Shown here: piece by piece, positions 46,224-55,044 of the stretch
Numbering within the stretch: the first letter of the stretch is position 1
How the letters are laid out: every line of letters begins with the position of its first letter
From: Nocardia lijiangensis NBRC 108240
GTDB lineage: Bacteria > Actinomycetota > Actinomycetes > Mycobacteriales > Mycobacteriaceae
DNA length: 64,000 bases
NCBI RefSeq assembly: GCF_001613045.1
Contig: NZ_BDBP01000029.1
Coordinates: forward strand, 34,525-98,524
Reading direction: 5' to 3'
Made by a program: the position numbers and the translations under genes
The notes under the pieces: generated by a model
The model's database searches: none
Seen by the model: only the letters and a program-made list of their open reading frames with translations
What the model was told of the DNA's origin: nothing

Positions 46224-47721
46224 TGGCTCGCAGTTCGAGGCCGGGTGCGACCAGCCGCACGTTCCGCTTGCTCCGCATCCGCCTGAGTCCGGCCATCACC
46301 TCCACGATCGACTGCTCGACGCTGAAGGTGTCCTCGACCGGAACGAGTGCGTCGATCTTCTTGTCGTCGTACATATAGCGCAGGATCATTTCGTCCGGCG
46401 AGAGGTGCCCGTACCGTTTGCGCAGTTCCGGCACGACCGGGTCGAGCTGCGGCGGTGTCTCGGAAACATCGCGCGAGCCGTTGTTCATCACCAGGTCCTT
46501 GACGTTGTCGTCGACGGGTAGCGGCAGCGTGCCGAAGTATCCGCACACGTACTTCTTCACCTCGTCCGGCACCACGCTGTAGCGCTCGGTGTTGAGCACG
46601 TTCATCACCGCTTGGGCGGCGACGATGGCGGGGAACGGCGTCGCCATGACAGGCGAGCCCAATTCCTCTCGCACCCGGCCGATCTCCTCGATCACCGCGG
46701 GCAGCTTGTCGGCGATTCCGGCCGCCTTCAGCTGCGCCTCCAGATTCGTCATGGCGCCGCCTGCGTACTGCGTCTGGTAATTCGCCGGGTCGTATTCCGC
46801 CGGGACTCCGACGGGGTAGTTCAGCTGCGCGGCGAGCTTGCCCAGGTAGTCGCCCACCTCGTCGAGTGCTCGGTCGTCGACATCGACGTGGAACCCCAAG
46901 GCGCGCAGATCCCGTGCCGTCGTCTGCGCCGCTGGCAGCGAGTTGCCGTTGGCCAACGGGTCGATGGCAGTCAGTATCTGATCCGCGCCGTACACCGCCG
47001 CCTCGAGCGCGACCTGCGGACCCATCCCGGTCAAGCAATGTGTGTTCAGTTCCAGCCGGGTGTCGCCGATCGCCGCGCGTAGTGCCGGTACCAGCGTCCG
47101 AGTGCGTTCGACCGTCAGGCTGCCACCGGCGTCGCCGAGGCAGATCGTGTCCGGGTCGAAGCGATCGATGACCTCGCGGGCCTGCCGGATGTAGAAATCA
47201 TCGTCGTAGCCAGGGGCGAGGTTGAACACGAGAGCGATCGTGATCTTCGCCCCGAGCCGCTTCGCGGTATGGATCGCGGGTGCCACGTTGTCCCAGCAAT
47301 GGAGGGAGTCGAGGACCGCGAAGTCACGGATGCCGTTGACGAACATCCGCTCGACGAAGAGTTCGTTGATGTCGGTCGGACGTGGATAAAAGCCGTGCAG
47401 CAAATTGCTGCGGATGGCGGTACGGAGGGGAGTTGCCGGGATCCGGTCACGCAGCAGACGCACCCGCTCGAACGGATCTTGTTGCAGGAAAAGGATTCCA
47501 GCGTCGAAGCCCACCATCGCGAGCGCCTCGACGGTACCGAAACCTGCTTGTTCGATCCTTTCCGCGATGGGCAACATGTGTTCGGTGCGCATCCGGGTCG
47601 CCCACAGGCATTGATGAGCATCCCGGAGCGTGCCGTCGGTCAGGCTGATCGTCCGGCGCCGACCTGTGCGCGCGTAGTCGGCCTCGACAAGGTTCCGAAG
47701 GTTGGCCAGCACTGGATTCAC
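46216..47721 (-). CDS. 5S-type carboxyltransferase-like protein with altered metal site (paralogue 1)
   Basis: A 501-residue DRE-TIM protein related to transcarboxylase 5S, pyruvate carboxylase CT and oxaloacetate decarboxylase alpha. The barrel start SLTDGTLRDAHQCLWATRM keeps the substrate Arg, metal Asp and Gln (RDAHQ). The carbamylated-Lys position (family IKDMAG) reads LGDAGG and the family HTH reads NTH, so by hand alignment two of four metal ligands are missing. The C-terminal part (YAGGAMTNLEAQL, then FPAIVAAQAVMNVL) follows the family. The start is GTG overlapping the preceding stop. It is coded next to a second, differently degenerate copy. Confidence 0.8.
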   Translation of the reverse strand: MNPVLANLRNLVEADYARTGRRRTISLTDGTLRDAHQCLWATRMRTEHMLPIAERIEQAGFGTVEALAMVGFDAGILFLQQDPFERVRLLRDRIPATPLRTAIRSNLLHGFYPRPTDINELFVERMFVNGIRDFAVLDSLHCWDNVAPAIHTAKRLGAKITIALVFNLAPGYDDDFYIRQAREVIDRFDPDTICLGDAGGSLTVERTRTLVPALRAAIGDTRLELNTHCLTGMGPQVALEAAVYGADQILTAIDPLANGNSLPAAQTTARDLRALGFHVDVDDRALDEVGDYLGKLAAQLNYPVGVPAEYDPANYQTQYAGGAMTNLEAQLKAAGIADKLPAVIEEIGRVREELGSPVMATPFPAIVAAQAVMNVLNTERYSVVPDEVKKYVCGYFGTLPLPVDDNVKDLVMNNGSRDVSETPPQLDPVVPELRKRYGHLSPDEMILRYMYDDKKIDALVPVEDTFSVEQSIVEVMAGLRRMRSKRNVRLVAPGLELRANG

Positions 47722-49154
47722 CCTTCCTGTTGCAGATGGATGCGGATACCGGGCGCTTGCACACTCAGCGTGGCGTAGCGGCCAGCACGCTCGAGCAATC
47801 CGCGGGCGAGGCTTTCGTAGGGTGTCAACGCTTCGTACGGCCGCACCGCGTTCGCCCTCCGCGGGATGGCGGCGACCGTGACTCCGGCCACCCAGGCGAG
47901 CAGTACCGCCTCATCGGTTCCGAGATCGGCTTCGACCGCCACCGAGGAGGCGTCGGGTGACAGCACCAGGCCGACCCGTTCCTGGAGGTCGGTGCGAAGG
48001 TCACCGTCCACCGTGCCGTACACCCCTTGCAGGAGCCTGCGCAGCACTGGTCGCAGGCTTTCGTATCGCGGCTCGCCATCGAAGTGGCACATCGCTTGTT
48101 CGGCGATCGCGCGGGCGAACGGGGCCACCATCGGCGGCGAGCCCATCTCACGGCGCACGAGCGCGCACTCTTCGGCGAACTCGTGCAGGTCTGCCCAGCG
48201 TCCACGTTCGCGAACGGCACTGCGCACGTCGGCTGCCACCTCACCCGGCAGTTGATGGACGTAGGTCGCCAGATCGAAAGGCCACGGCGCCGCAGCGGGA
48301 AAGCCTTCCTGGTCGGCGATTTCGGCAAGGATCGCATCGGCGGACAGCAGGCTGTCGATGTCGGGCAGATCCTTGAAGTGCTGCTCGGTGTGCAGGACGC
48401 GGATCAACGACGGCAGCGATGGCAGGGAGGCACCGTTGGCGACCGAGGGCAGCGCGGTGTCGATGCCGCTGACGCCGAGCCGGCCTGCCTCGAGAGCGAC
48501 GACGGTTCCGAGCGCGGTGTGGCACCGCGTGTGCAGATCGAGAGGAGTGTCGCCGAGGGCCGACACCAGTGCGGGGAAAAGGGTGTGTGCCCGATCCGGT
48601 GTCAGTACTCCGCTCTCGTCCCGGAGCATCACCCGCGCGGCGCCTGCGGTGACGAGCGATTCCGCTCGCTGCGCGTAGATTTCGTCCGGCACACCGTCGT
48701 CGGCCGAATAGGGCAGGGCGGCAATGGCGGTCAGTCCCGCGGCGGTGGCGGAATCCAAGGCCGCCTTCAGGCGGGCGAGGTCCAGTAGCGGATCGAGCAG
48801 GACCACCTGCTGGATACCCGCCGCGGCCAGCGCCGACAGCCAGGCCTCGACCGCCGTGGGGCCGAGGACGTCGGCGCCCGGTCGTCCATGCCCGGTCAGC
48901 AGGTTGACGGTGGCGCGCAGCGGAACGGAGCCGTAGTGCCGAGAGGCGAGTTCCACCCGCTGCAACGGGTGCTCGTCGCGGGCTAAGCACTCGTCCAGGA
49001 CTGCGGGACCGATCACCTCGACTGCCGCCAACCCGCTGGACGACAGCGCTGCGGCCGGGGCGAGGAGCATCCGATTGTCCAGTGCGCCAGACCAAACCAC
49101 GGCTTGGCCGTCGGTAAGGCTCGTGTCGGTGAATGTCAGCCGGTGACTGCTCAT
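47718..49154 (-). CDS. 5S-type carboxyltransferase-like protein, strongly degenerate (paralogue 2)
   Basis: A 478-residue protein of the same family. The start of the barrel reads DTSLTDGQAVVWS: the Arg and Gln of RDAHQ are lost while the Asp remains. The carbamylated Lys is Arg (LRDESG) and the family HTH becomes HTR. It keeps the overall length and the C-terminal helical region (PPMVAPFARAIAEQAM). It probably forms a heteromer with paralogue 1, acting as a structural or biotin-docking half; this is inference. The start ATG overlaps the biotin carboxylase stop (ATGA). Confidence 0.75.
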   Translation of the reverse strand: MSSHRLTFTDTSLTDGQAVVWSGALDNRMLLAPAAALSSSGLAAVEVIGPAVLDECLARDEHPLQRVELASRHYGSVPLRATVNLLTGHGRPGADVLGPTAVEAWLSALAAAGIQQVVLLDPLLDLARLKAALDSATAAGLTAIAALPYSADDGVPDEIYAQRAESLVTAGAARVMLRDESGVLTPDRAHTLFPALVSALGDTPLDLHTRCHTALGTVVALEAGRLGVSGIDTALPSVANGASLPSLPSLIRVLHTEQHFKDLPDIDSLLSADAILAEIADQEGFPAAAPWPFDLATYVHQLPGEVAADVRSAVRERGRWADLHEFAEECALVRREMGSPPMVAPFARAIAEQAMCHFDGEPRYESLRPVLRRLLQGVYGTVDGDLRTDLQERVGLVLSPDASSVAVEADLGTDEAVLLAWVAGVTVAAIPRRANAVRPYEALTPYESLARGLLERAGRYATLSVQAPGIRIHLQQEG

Positions 49155-50581
49155 GCCGATACTCCCGCCTCTGTGCTGGACATTCGAGTGCCGAGGTGCT
49201 GATCCCGCGAGGGGAGAAAGGTGTCCTCGACCCATCTCGTGGTGACCGATCCCTCGCGGAAGTGCGGGTGGGCGAGCACCGCGTGATGGAACGCCGCGGT
49301 GGTCGTCGGACCGCTGACCCGCAACCCGGACAACGCGGTGCTCATCTTCTCGATCGCCTCGGCCCGAGTAGGGGCGTGCACGATGAGCTTCGCCAGAAGC
49401 GAGTCGTAGTACGGCGAGACCCTGTACCCCGAATGACAGTGGGTGTCGACGCGAACGCCGTGTCCGCTCGGCGGTACCCATTCCTCGACCAACCCGGGAC
49501 TGGGAAAGAACCCGCGGTCAGGGTCCTCGGCGTTGATGCGGCACTCGATCGCGTGGCCGTCCAGGACGATATCGTCCTGCGTGAAGGACAGCGGCAGGCC
49601 GGATGCGACTCGGATCTGCTCGGCCACCAGGTCTCGTCCACTGATCATCTCGGTGACGGGATGCTCCACCTGGATGCGAGTGTTCATCTCCAGGAAGTAG
49701 TAGCTGTTGTCGCGGTCGTCGACCACGAACTCGACCGTGCCCGCACCGACGTAGTCCACATTCCGCGCGAGGCGGACAGCGCTTTCCCCCATCGCCGCAC
49801 GTTCGTTGGCCCCGAGCACCGGTGAGGGTGCCTCCTCGATCAGCTTCTGATGGCGGCGCTGCGTCGAGCACTCTCGTTCACCCAGATGCACGATGTTGCC
49901 GAATTGATCACCGATGATCTGGATTTCGATGTGCCGAGCTCGTTCGATGAACTTCTCGACGTACAGCGTGGGATCGCCGAAGGCCGATTCGGCCTCCGAT
50001 GATGCGGATCTGAAGGCCTCGGGAAGCTTCTCGGCCGACTCCACGACCCGCATGCCACGGCCGCCGCCGCCGGCAGTGGCCTTGATCAGGACGGGAAAAC
50101 CGATCTGCGTGGCGATCGTCAATGCCTCGTCCGGATCGGACACCGCCCCTGAGCCCGGCACGCACGGAACCCCCGCTTTCGCTGCCAAGCCAACCGCCGT
50201 GATCTTGTCGCCCATGCTCTCGATGGACTCCGGCGTCGGACCGATGAAGATCAGGCCCGCGTCGCCGCAGGCGCGGGCGAACGACGCTCGTTCGGACAGG
50301 AATCCGTAGCCGGGGTGCACCGCGTCGCACCGGGTCCGCTTCGCGGCCCGGACCAGCAGATCCGCCCGGAGGTAGCTGCGTGTCGCCTGGGGCGGGCCGA
50401 TGACGACGACCTCGTCGGCCATCCGTGCGGCCAGGCTCTCGACGTCCGCCTCGGAGACACCGAGAACGGTGTCGATCCCGAGCGAACGGCACGCCCGGAT
50501 GATGCGGACCGCGATCTCACCGCGATTGGCGACGAACACCTTCCGGATGTCGTGCTGAACAAAAGGGATGTCGCCGATCAC
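49151..50581 (-). CDS. Biotin carboxylase subunit of acyl-CoA carboxylase
   Basis: A 476-residue ATP-grasp biotin carboxylase (N-terminal KVFVANRGEIAVRIIRACR; ATP loop KATAGGGGRGMRVV near residue 175; FLEMNTRIQVEHPVTE with the catalytic Glu and Arg near 305; RINAEDP). It carboxylates biotin on the separate carrier protein with bicarbonate and ATP. I take the GTG at 50581 overlapping the carrier gene stop. It lacks the fused carrier domain seen in many actinobacterial AccA proteins, matching the stand-alone carrier in this operon. Confidence 0.93.
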   Translation of the reverse strand: MIGDIPFVQHDIRKVFVANRGEIAVRIIRACRSLGIDTVLGVSEADVESLAARMADEVVVIGPPQATRSYLRADLLVRAAKRTRCDAVHPGYGFLSERASFARACGDAGLIFIGPTPESIESMGDKITAVGLAAKAGVPCVPGSGAVSDPDEALTIATQIGFPVLIKATAGGGGRGMRVVESAEKLPEAFRSASSEAESAFGDPTLYVEKFIERARHIEIQIIGDQFGNIVHLGERECSTQRRHQKLIEEAPSPVLGANERAAMGESAVRLARNVDYVGAGTVEFVVDDRDNSYYFLEMNTRIQVEHPVTEMISGRDLVAEQIRVASGLPLSFTQDDIVLDGHAIECRINAEDPDRGFFPSPGLVEEWVPPSGHGVRVDTHCHSGYRVSPYYDSLLAKLIVHAPTRAEAIEKMSTALSGLRVSGPTTTAAFHHAVLAHPHFREGSVTTRWVEDTFLPSRDQHLGTRMSSTEAGVSA

Positions 50582-51108
50582 GCCGCGCCCTCCGCCTCGG
50601 TGGGATCGACGATCATCAGGATCTGGTCTTGCTCGACCGCGTGACCGTGCTCGACGAGGATCGAATGGATCCGTCCCGCGGCCGGCGCCGCGATCGAGTT
50701 GAACATCTTCATGACCTCGACCAGGCACAGCGTCGCGGACGCATCGACTTGCTGGCCCTCCTCCACGAACGGCGGCTGGTCCGGCGCGGGCGTGCGGAAG
50801 AATGTGCCGGGCATCGGCGCCCGGATCGCGATCATCCGGTCCGGGATCTCGGCCGGCGCCGGCCTACCGATGGCAGGCGGGGCGGCAGCCGGGGCACTTG
50901 CCGGTGCGGCTACCCGCGTCTCGACGGCCGGGGTCGCTGCGATCGGAGTCGCTGCCGGAGCCTCGACCGGCAGCACGCTCAGGGGCGCGGCTCCAGGCTT
51001 GCGCGCCTGCAGGACGACATCTCCGATCCGAAGGTCGAGCGAATCGAGGTGCTCTGCGGTATCCAGCAGTTCAAGGATGCGCCGGACGTCTGCGTGTTGA
51101 AGATTCAT
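50578..51108 (-). CDS. Biotin carboxyl carrier protein
   Basis: A 176-residue carrier protein. The biotinylated Lys lies in the EVMKM motif (CLVEVMKMFNSI) near residue 136, at the tip of the C-terminal biotinyl domain. The N-terminus (HADVRRILELLDTAEHLDSLDLRIGD) is of the AccB type and is followed by an Ala/Pro-rich swinging linker. GAGGAG precedes the ATG. It would serve the biotin carboxylase and the 12S and 5S-type subunits coded around it. Confidence 0.93.
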   Translation of the reverse strand: MNLQHADVRRILELLDTAEHLDSLDLRIGDVVLQARKPGAAPLSVLPVEAPAATPIAATPAVETRVAAPASAPAAAPPAIGRPAPAEIPDRMIAIRAPMPGTFFRTPAPDQPPFVEEGQQVDASATLCLVEVMKMFNSIAAPAAGRIHSILVEHGHAVEQDQILMIVDPTEAEGAA

Positions 51109-51146
51109 GGTCCACTCCTCGGTGAGTTTCGCGATGGGATGTACGG

Positions 51147-52769
51147 TCAGGCCCGCATGGTGCGCGCGGTCGTACCGAGATGTTCGGGCAGGATGCGATA
51201 GGCCTGACGTATCCATTCGCACAGCATCGGACGGGTGTCGCGGGGGTCGATGATGTCCTGGATGCCGAACCGTTCAGCGGTTCGGAACGGGTTCTCCACG
51301 GGTTGGAACCGGGCATACAGCTCCTTGCGGAGCGCGGCCGGATCATCGCTTTCCGCGAGTGTGCGCCGGTAGGCGGCCTCGACTCCGCCCTCGATGGGGA
51401 TCGATCCCCAGTGTGCTGTCGGCCAGGCCAGGCGCCGATTGATGCTGCCGCCACCCACCGGTCCGTAGGCGGCGCCGGCCAGTCCGTACGCGCGCCGCAC
51501 GAACAGCGAGAGCCAGGGGATACGCGCCTGCTCGAGTGCCATCGACGCCCTGACGCCCTTGCGCAGGGTGCCCTTGTGCTCGGCATCGCTGCCGACGAAG
51601 GTGCCTGGCTGGTCGATCAGGTTCACCATCGGCAGGTGGAAGGTATCGGCCATGTCGACGAACCTGATGATCTTCTCGGCGGAGTCGACAGTCAACGAGC
51701 CGCCCAGCCACTGGGGGTCGTTCGCGAGGACCGCCACGGGATGACCATCGAGACGGGCGAGCATCGTGATCTGCGACTGTCCGAAATAACGTCCGATCTC
51801 GAACAAGCTGCCCTGGTCGAAAACCGAGGCCAGCAACTCGCGCATGTCGTACGAGTACTGCTTGATTGCCGGGATCGTCGTGGACAAGGCCTCGTCTCGG
51901 CGATACACCGGATCGGCGCAGGACCTCACCGGGGGAAGTTCATGGACGCTCGACGGCAGGTAGGACAAGAAGCGGGCAACGTGCTCGAGTGCCTCGAACT
52001 CGTCGGCGGCCTCGTTGTCGACGACGCCCGATCCGCGCGCATGGACACCCGCGCCCCCGAGCTCCGCATTGGTGACGTCTTCGCCCACGGCCTTCTTCAC
52101 GACCGCCGGTCCGCCGGCGAAAAGGTAGGACCCCTCGGCGGTCATGATCGACAGGTGGCTCGCGCACACCCGCACCGCGCCGAGGCCGGCGGCGGCGCCG
52201 AGCGCGACGCCGACGACGGGGACGGTGCCCAACAGCTCCACCATCGGCCAGTGCGGGTATCCGGGAATCTTGGTGGCCGACATCTGCTCGAGAAGGTTGA
52301 CGCTGCCGCCTGCGGTCTCGACCAGCCGGACCACGGGCCAGCGGTAGGTCAGCGCCAAGCGCTCGACGTACTGCCATTTCTCGGGGTTGGTCGCCTCCGA
52401 CGACCCCCCTCGCACGGTGAAGTCCTCGGCGACCACGATCACCTCGCGGCCGTCGATCGTGCCTTGCCCGCAGATGACATTCGACGGTTCGACCGAGATC
52501 AGCTGCCCGTGTTCGTCGTAGCGGGCCGAGCCGGTCATCATGCCGATCTCGCGCCATGATCCGGTGTCGACGAGTCGCTCGATGCGTTCGCGCGCTGTCA
52601 GACGCCCGCGGGAGTGCTGGCGCTCGACCTTGTCGGGTCCGCCCATCGCCAAGGCGAACTTCCGGCGTTCGGCCATTTCCGCTTCGAACCACGGCCGCCC
52701 GGTGCTGTCCGCGGCGCTGGTGCCGACGGTCAGGGCCGGGGAAGCCGCTCGGGGTTCGATCTGGGTCAT
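51147..52769 (-). CDS. Acyl-CoA carboxyltransferase beta-type subunit (PccB/12S-like)
   Basis: A 540-residue two-domain crotonase-like carboxyltransferase. It has MTGSARYDEHG and VICGQGTIDGREVIVVAEDFTVRGGSSEA in the N-domain, RLVETAGGSVNL near the acyl-CoA oxyanion hole, and PQWLGGSLTVDSAEKIIRFVDMADTFHLPMVNLIDQPGTFVG in the C-domain. Length is as for PccB or transcarboxylase 12S. The typical GGAR oxyanion-hole sequence is AGGS here, which may indicate an unusual acyl-CoA. It is transcribed ahead of the biotin carrier and is probably the acyl-CoA half of a transcarboxylase or carboxylase complex. Confidence 0.9.
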   Translation of the reverse strand: MTQIEPRAASPALTVGTSAADSTGRPWFEAEMAERRKFALAMGGPDKVERQHSRGRLTARERIERLVDTGSWREIGMMTGSARYDEHGQLISVEPSNVICGQGTIDGREVIVVAEDFTVRGGSSEATNPEKWQYVERLALTYRWPVVRLVETAGGSVNLLEQMSATKIPGYPHWPMVELLGTVPVVGVALGAAAGLGAVRVCASHLSIMTAEGSYLFAGGPAVVKKAVGEDVTNAELGGAGVHARGSGVVDNEAADEFEALEHVARFLSYLPSSVHELPPVRSCADPVYRRDEALSTTIPAIKQYSYDMRELLASVFDQGSLFEIGRYFGQSQITMLARLDGHPVAVLANDPQWLGGSLTVDSAEKIIRFVDMADTFHLPMVNLIDQPGTFVGSDAEHKGTLRKGVRASMALEQARIPWLSLFVRRAYGLAGAAYGPVGGGSINRRLAWPTAHWGSIPIEGGVEAAYRRTLAESDDPAALRKELYARFQPVENPFRTAERFGIQDIIDPRDTRPMLCEWIRQAYRILPEHLGTTARTMRA

Positions 52770-52801
52770 GGTGAGGTTTCCTGTCTGGTCAGGGATGCAG
52801 G

Positions 52802-53707
52802 TCAGCGAACCGCCGCAGCCGGGAGTACTTCGGCGAGGTGCACGCGGACGTCATACGTCGAGCGGGCCACGAGGGCGCCCGCGTCGGCGAGTGCCACAAA
52901 CTTTTCCTCCACGGTCGCACCCTCGGCGTCGCGCGGCGCGTGACCGAACGGCAGCGCTGTCGGCAAGGAGTCGCCGGCACGCCCGGCCACCATCGCGATG
53001 ATCGGAACCTCGATTCGTCCGTCCGCCACCGCGCCCGCCAAGTCGACTTCCTGGCTGCTGGAGGGTTCACCGAAGACCACCACCGCGCGGGTGTTCGGAT
53101 CACTCGCGACGAGTTCGACACCTTCGGTGAGCGTGATGCCAACCGTCGGCGTGCCTCCGATGGACATCTGCACACTGGTGCCCAATCCCCATATCCGCAT
53201 CAACATCGCCAGTTCGGAGGCCATGCCGCCGCTGCGCGAGACGATGCCCACCGAACCGGCGGCGAACCGCTGCCACGGTTCGTCACCCCCGGGACAACCG
53301 ATTCTGCCCACGCCGGGGACGACGACGCCCTGAGAGTTCGGTCCGATCACACGGCAGTTGTGCGCTCGCGCGACCTCGAGCGCCCGAAGCCAACGATGCT
53401 GGGGAACGTTCTCCGCGCTGACCACGATCAGTGCCAGACCTGCCTGCGCCGCCTCCACGACCGCATCGGCCGCGGCCTGTGGCGGTGCATAGCTCATCGC
53501 CACCTGCGCGCCCGTCGCCGCGACGGCCGCGGCGACGGTGTCGAAGACCGGCACCCCGTGCACGACCGAGCCACCCTTGCCGGGCGTGACGCCCGCTGCC
53601 ACCTCGACACCGGAATCGAGCATCCAGCGGGTCTCCAGCTGGCCCTGCCTACCGGTGATGCCCTGTACGAGAAGCCCAGGACCATCTTCGAGAAGTCGAC
53701 GAATCAT
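52802..53707 (-). CDS. Succinyl-CoA synthetase alpha-like CoA-binding subunit
   Basis: A 301-residue SucD-like protein with the N-terminal CoA-binding Rossmann region (LLVQGITGRQGQLETRWM), IGPNSQGVV and VGIVSRSGGMASELA. The phosphohistidine region reads LPFGHAPRDAEG, keeping the His but changing the usual GHAGA context. It pairs with the ATP-grasp gene next to it (four-base overlap) to make an ADP-forming acyl-CoA synthetase. Such pairs activate dicarboxylates such as succinate or malate; the substrate here is unknown. Confidence 0.85.
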   Translation of the reverse strand: MIRRLLEDGPGLLVQGITGRQGQLETRWMLDSGVEVAAGVTPGKGGSVVHGVPVFDTVAAAVAATGAQVAMSYAPPQAAADAVVEAAQAGLALIVVSAENVPQHRWLRALEVARAHNCRVIGPNSQGVVVPGVGRIGCPGGDEPWQRFAAGSVGIVSRSGGMASELAMLMRIWGLGTSVQMSIGGTPTVGITLTEGVELVASDPNTRAVVVFGEPSSSQEVDLAGAVADGRIEVPIIAMVAGRAGDSLPTALPFGHAPRDAEGATVEEKFVALADAGALVARSTYDVRVHLAEVLPAAAVR

Positions 53708-54903
53708 CGGACAAGCCCTTCCAGTTCATGCGGTGACCGTTCCATCGCGGTCAGCAGTCGGTCACATGCTTCTTCGAGCGAGGCTGCGCGATCGAGTACC
53801 AGCACACCTGGCAAGCGTTCTTTCAGGATTGCGTGGGCCTGCGCTTCGTTCGGTCCGGCCAGCCGGACGACAGTGGGCACGCGAGACGCGTCGAATCCGG
53901 CCCGGTCGGCTGCGGCAATGAACTCGAGCGCCACGCCATGCGCATCGGCGAGACTGAGCACAGCGCCGCCGAACAGCACCCCCCGAAGACCGGGTACGGA
54001 CAGTGCGGAAGTGAAAAGTGTCTGCAGCTTCGCACTACCGGCACCTGGCGACGCGTCGAGATAGCAGGCCGGGCGGATGCCGAGGTCCGTCAGGTAGTCC
54101 AACCCCAGAAGTCCCGCACCACCACCCGTGATCATGCAGGCAACGTCGCCGTCCAACTCGAAGAACTTGACGCCTGCCCGGTTCGGCTCGGCTGCGTCGG
54201 CCTCGCGCACCGCCAGTTCGCGTGGGGTGAGGGCGCGGTCCAGCGCAGCCTCGGGTTCGACCAGCGGTGTCGGCCGAAGTGCCTGTGCGGCCGGATGACC
54301 GTGGGGGTCGAATTCGACCGCCACACCGACGGCGACCAGTCGTTTACCGTCCCACCGGAAGGGGTTCACCTCGATGAGGGCGGCCTCCGCGGTGCAGAAT
54401 GCGGTCCACAGGACCTGCAGCGCACGGGTGAGCGCACCGCGCAGGCCGGCATCGTGGACAGCCGCCTCGTCGAGCAAGGCGGCCACCGTGTCGTCGTCGA
54501 GGCCGTCCGTCAAGCCGACCGTGACGGCGGCCGCTCGACGTGCGTCGAATCCGACACCGCCGGTGGCATCGGCGCGCACGATGGCGCCACGCGTGGTCTC
54601 GTCGAGGGCGATGGAGAGGTAGCACTCCTCCCCATCGACGTACTCCTCCACCACCGCGGGCGCGCCACCTCGAACCGTTGCGACGACCGCGGAGGACAGC
54701 TCGTCCCGAGTCCGGCAGATATGCACGAGGCCGGCCAGGCCCTTGCCGCTGCCTGCGATGTCGGGCTTCACCACCCATGGTGGCCCGAAGCCAGGCTCGT
54801 CGGACGCCAGTGGCCGCTCATCCGTCACCACGACCAGCTCGGGCGTCTCGACACCGGCCCGGCCCAGCCATGGCATCGCGGCGCTCTCAGTGGCGCGGGG
54901 CAT
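53704..54903 (-). CDS. Succinyl-CoA synthetase beta-like ATP-grasp subunit
   Basis: A 399-residue SucC-like protein. The ATP-grasp part shows PWVVKPDIAGSGKGLAGLVHI near residue 43, VVEEYVDGEECYLSIALD near 84 and ALIEVNPF near 186. The C-terminal flavodoxin-like part has MITGGGAGLLGLDYL and YLDASPGAGSAKLQ. The start at 54903 has GGGAG five bases upstream; the ATG at 54918 is less likely. It is the promoter-proximal gene of the 13-kb operon, divergent from the LysR regulator. The N-terminal barrel is somewhat shortened compared with SucC. Confidence 0.83.
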   Translation of the reverse strand: MPRATESAAMPWLGRAGVETPELVVVTDERPLASDEPGFGPPWVVKPDIAGSGKGLAGLVHICRTRDELSSAVVATVRGGAPAVVEEYVDGEECYLSIALDETTRGAIVRADATGGVGFDARRAAAVTVGLTDGLDDDTVAALLDEAAVHDAGLRGALTRALQVLWTAFCTAEAALIEVNPFRWDGKRLVAVGVAVEFDPHGHPAAQALRPTPLVEPEAALDRALTPRELAVREADAAEPNRAGVKFFELDGDVACMITGGGAGLLGLDYLTDLGIRPACYLDASPGAGSAKLQTLFTSALSVPGLRGVLFGGAVLSLADAHGVALEFIAAADRAGFDASRVPTVVRLAGPNEAQAHAILKERLPGVLVLDRAASLEEACDRLLTAMERSPHELEGLVR

Positions 54904-55044
54904 CGCGTCTCCCTTCATTCAGGGCCCTCGGGTGGTGGGCCGTTGCAGTCACGTAACACTGTGATGCAGGTAACTGATTCAAGGAAGAAGGCACTGACTA
55001 CCACCGTGATCGTCATCGTCGATCACTCCGGCTACCATCGCGGC
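54904..55044. promoter_or_regulatory. Divergent promoter region of the biotin-dependent operon and its LysR gene
   Basis: 141 bases. The dyad GTGATC-N9-GATCAC (55006-55026) contains a T-N11-A core and fits a LysR operator 18 bases ahead of the regulator start. A second imperfect dyad and a repeated GTAAC lie at 54945-54975, nearer the operon side. Confidence 0.5.

Noticed and set aside
46216..49154. The 5S-like pair as a frameshifted single gene or pseudogenes
   Set aside because: Both frames are full length with family N- and C-terminal regions and proper start/stop overlaps, so they are two genes.
53833..55044. Extended upstream reading frame of the LysR regulator
   Set aside because: It would run antisense through the SucC-like gene; the LysR helix-turn-helix begins at the ATG at 55045.
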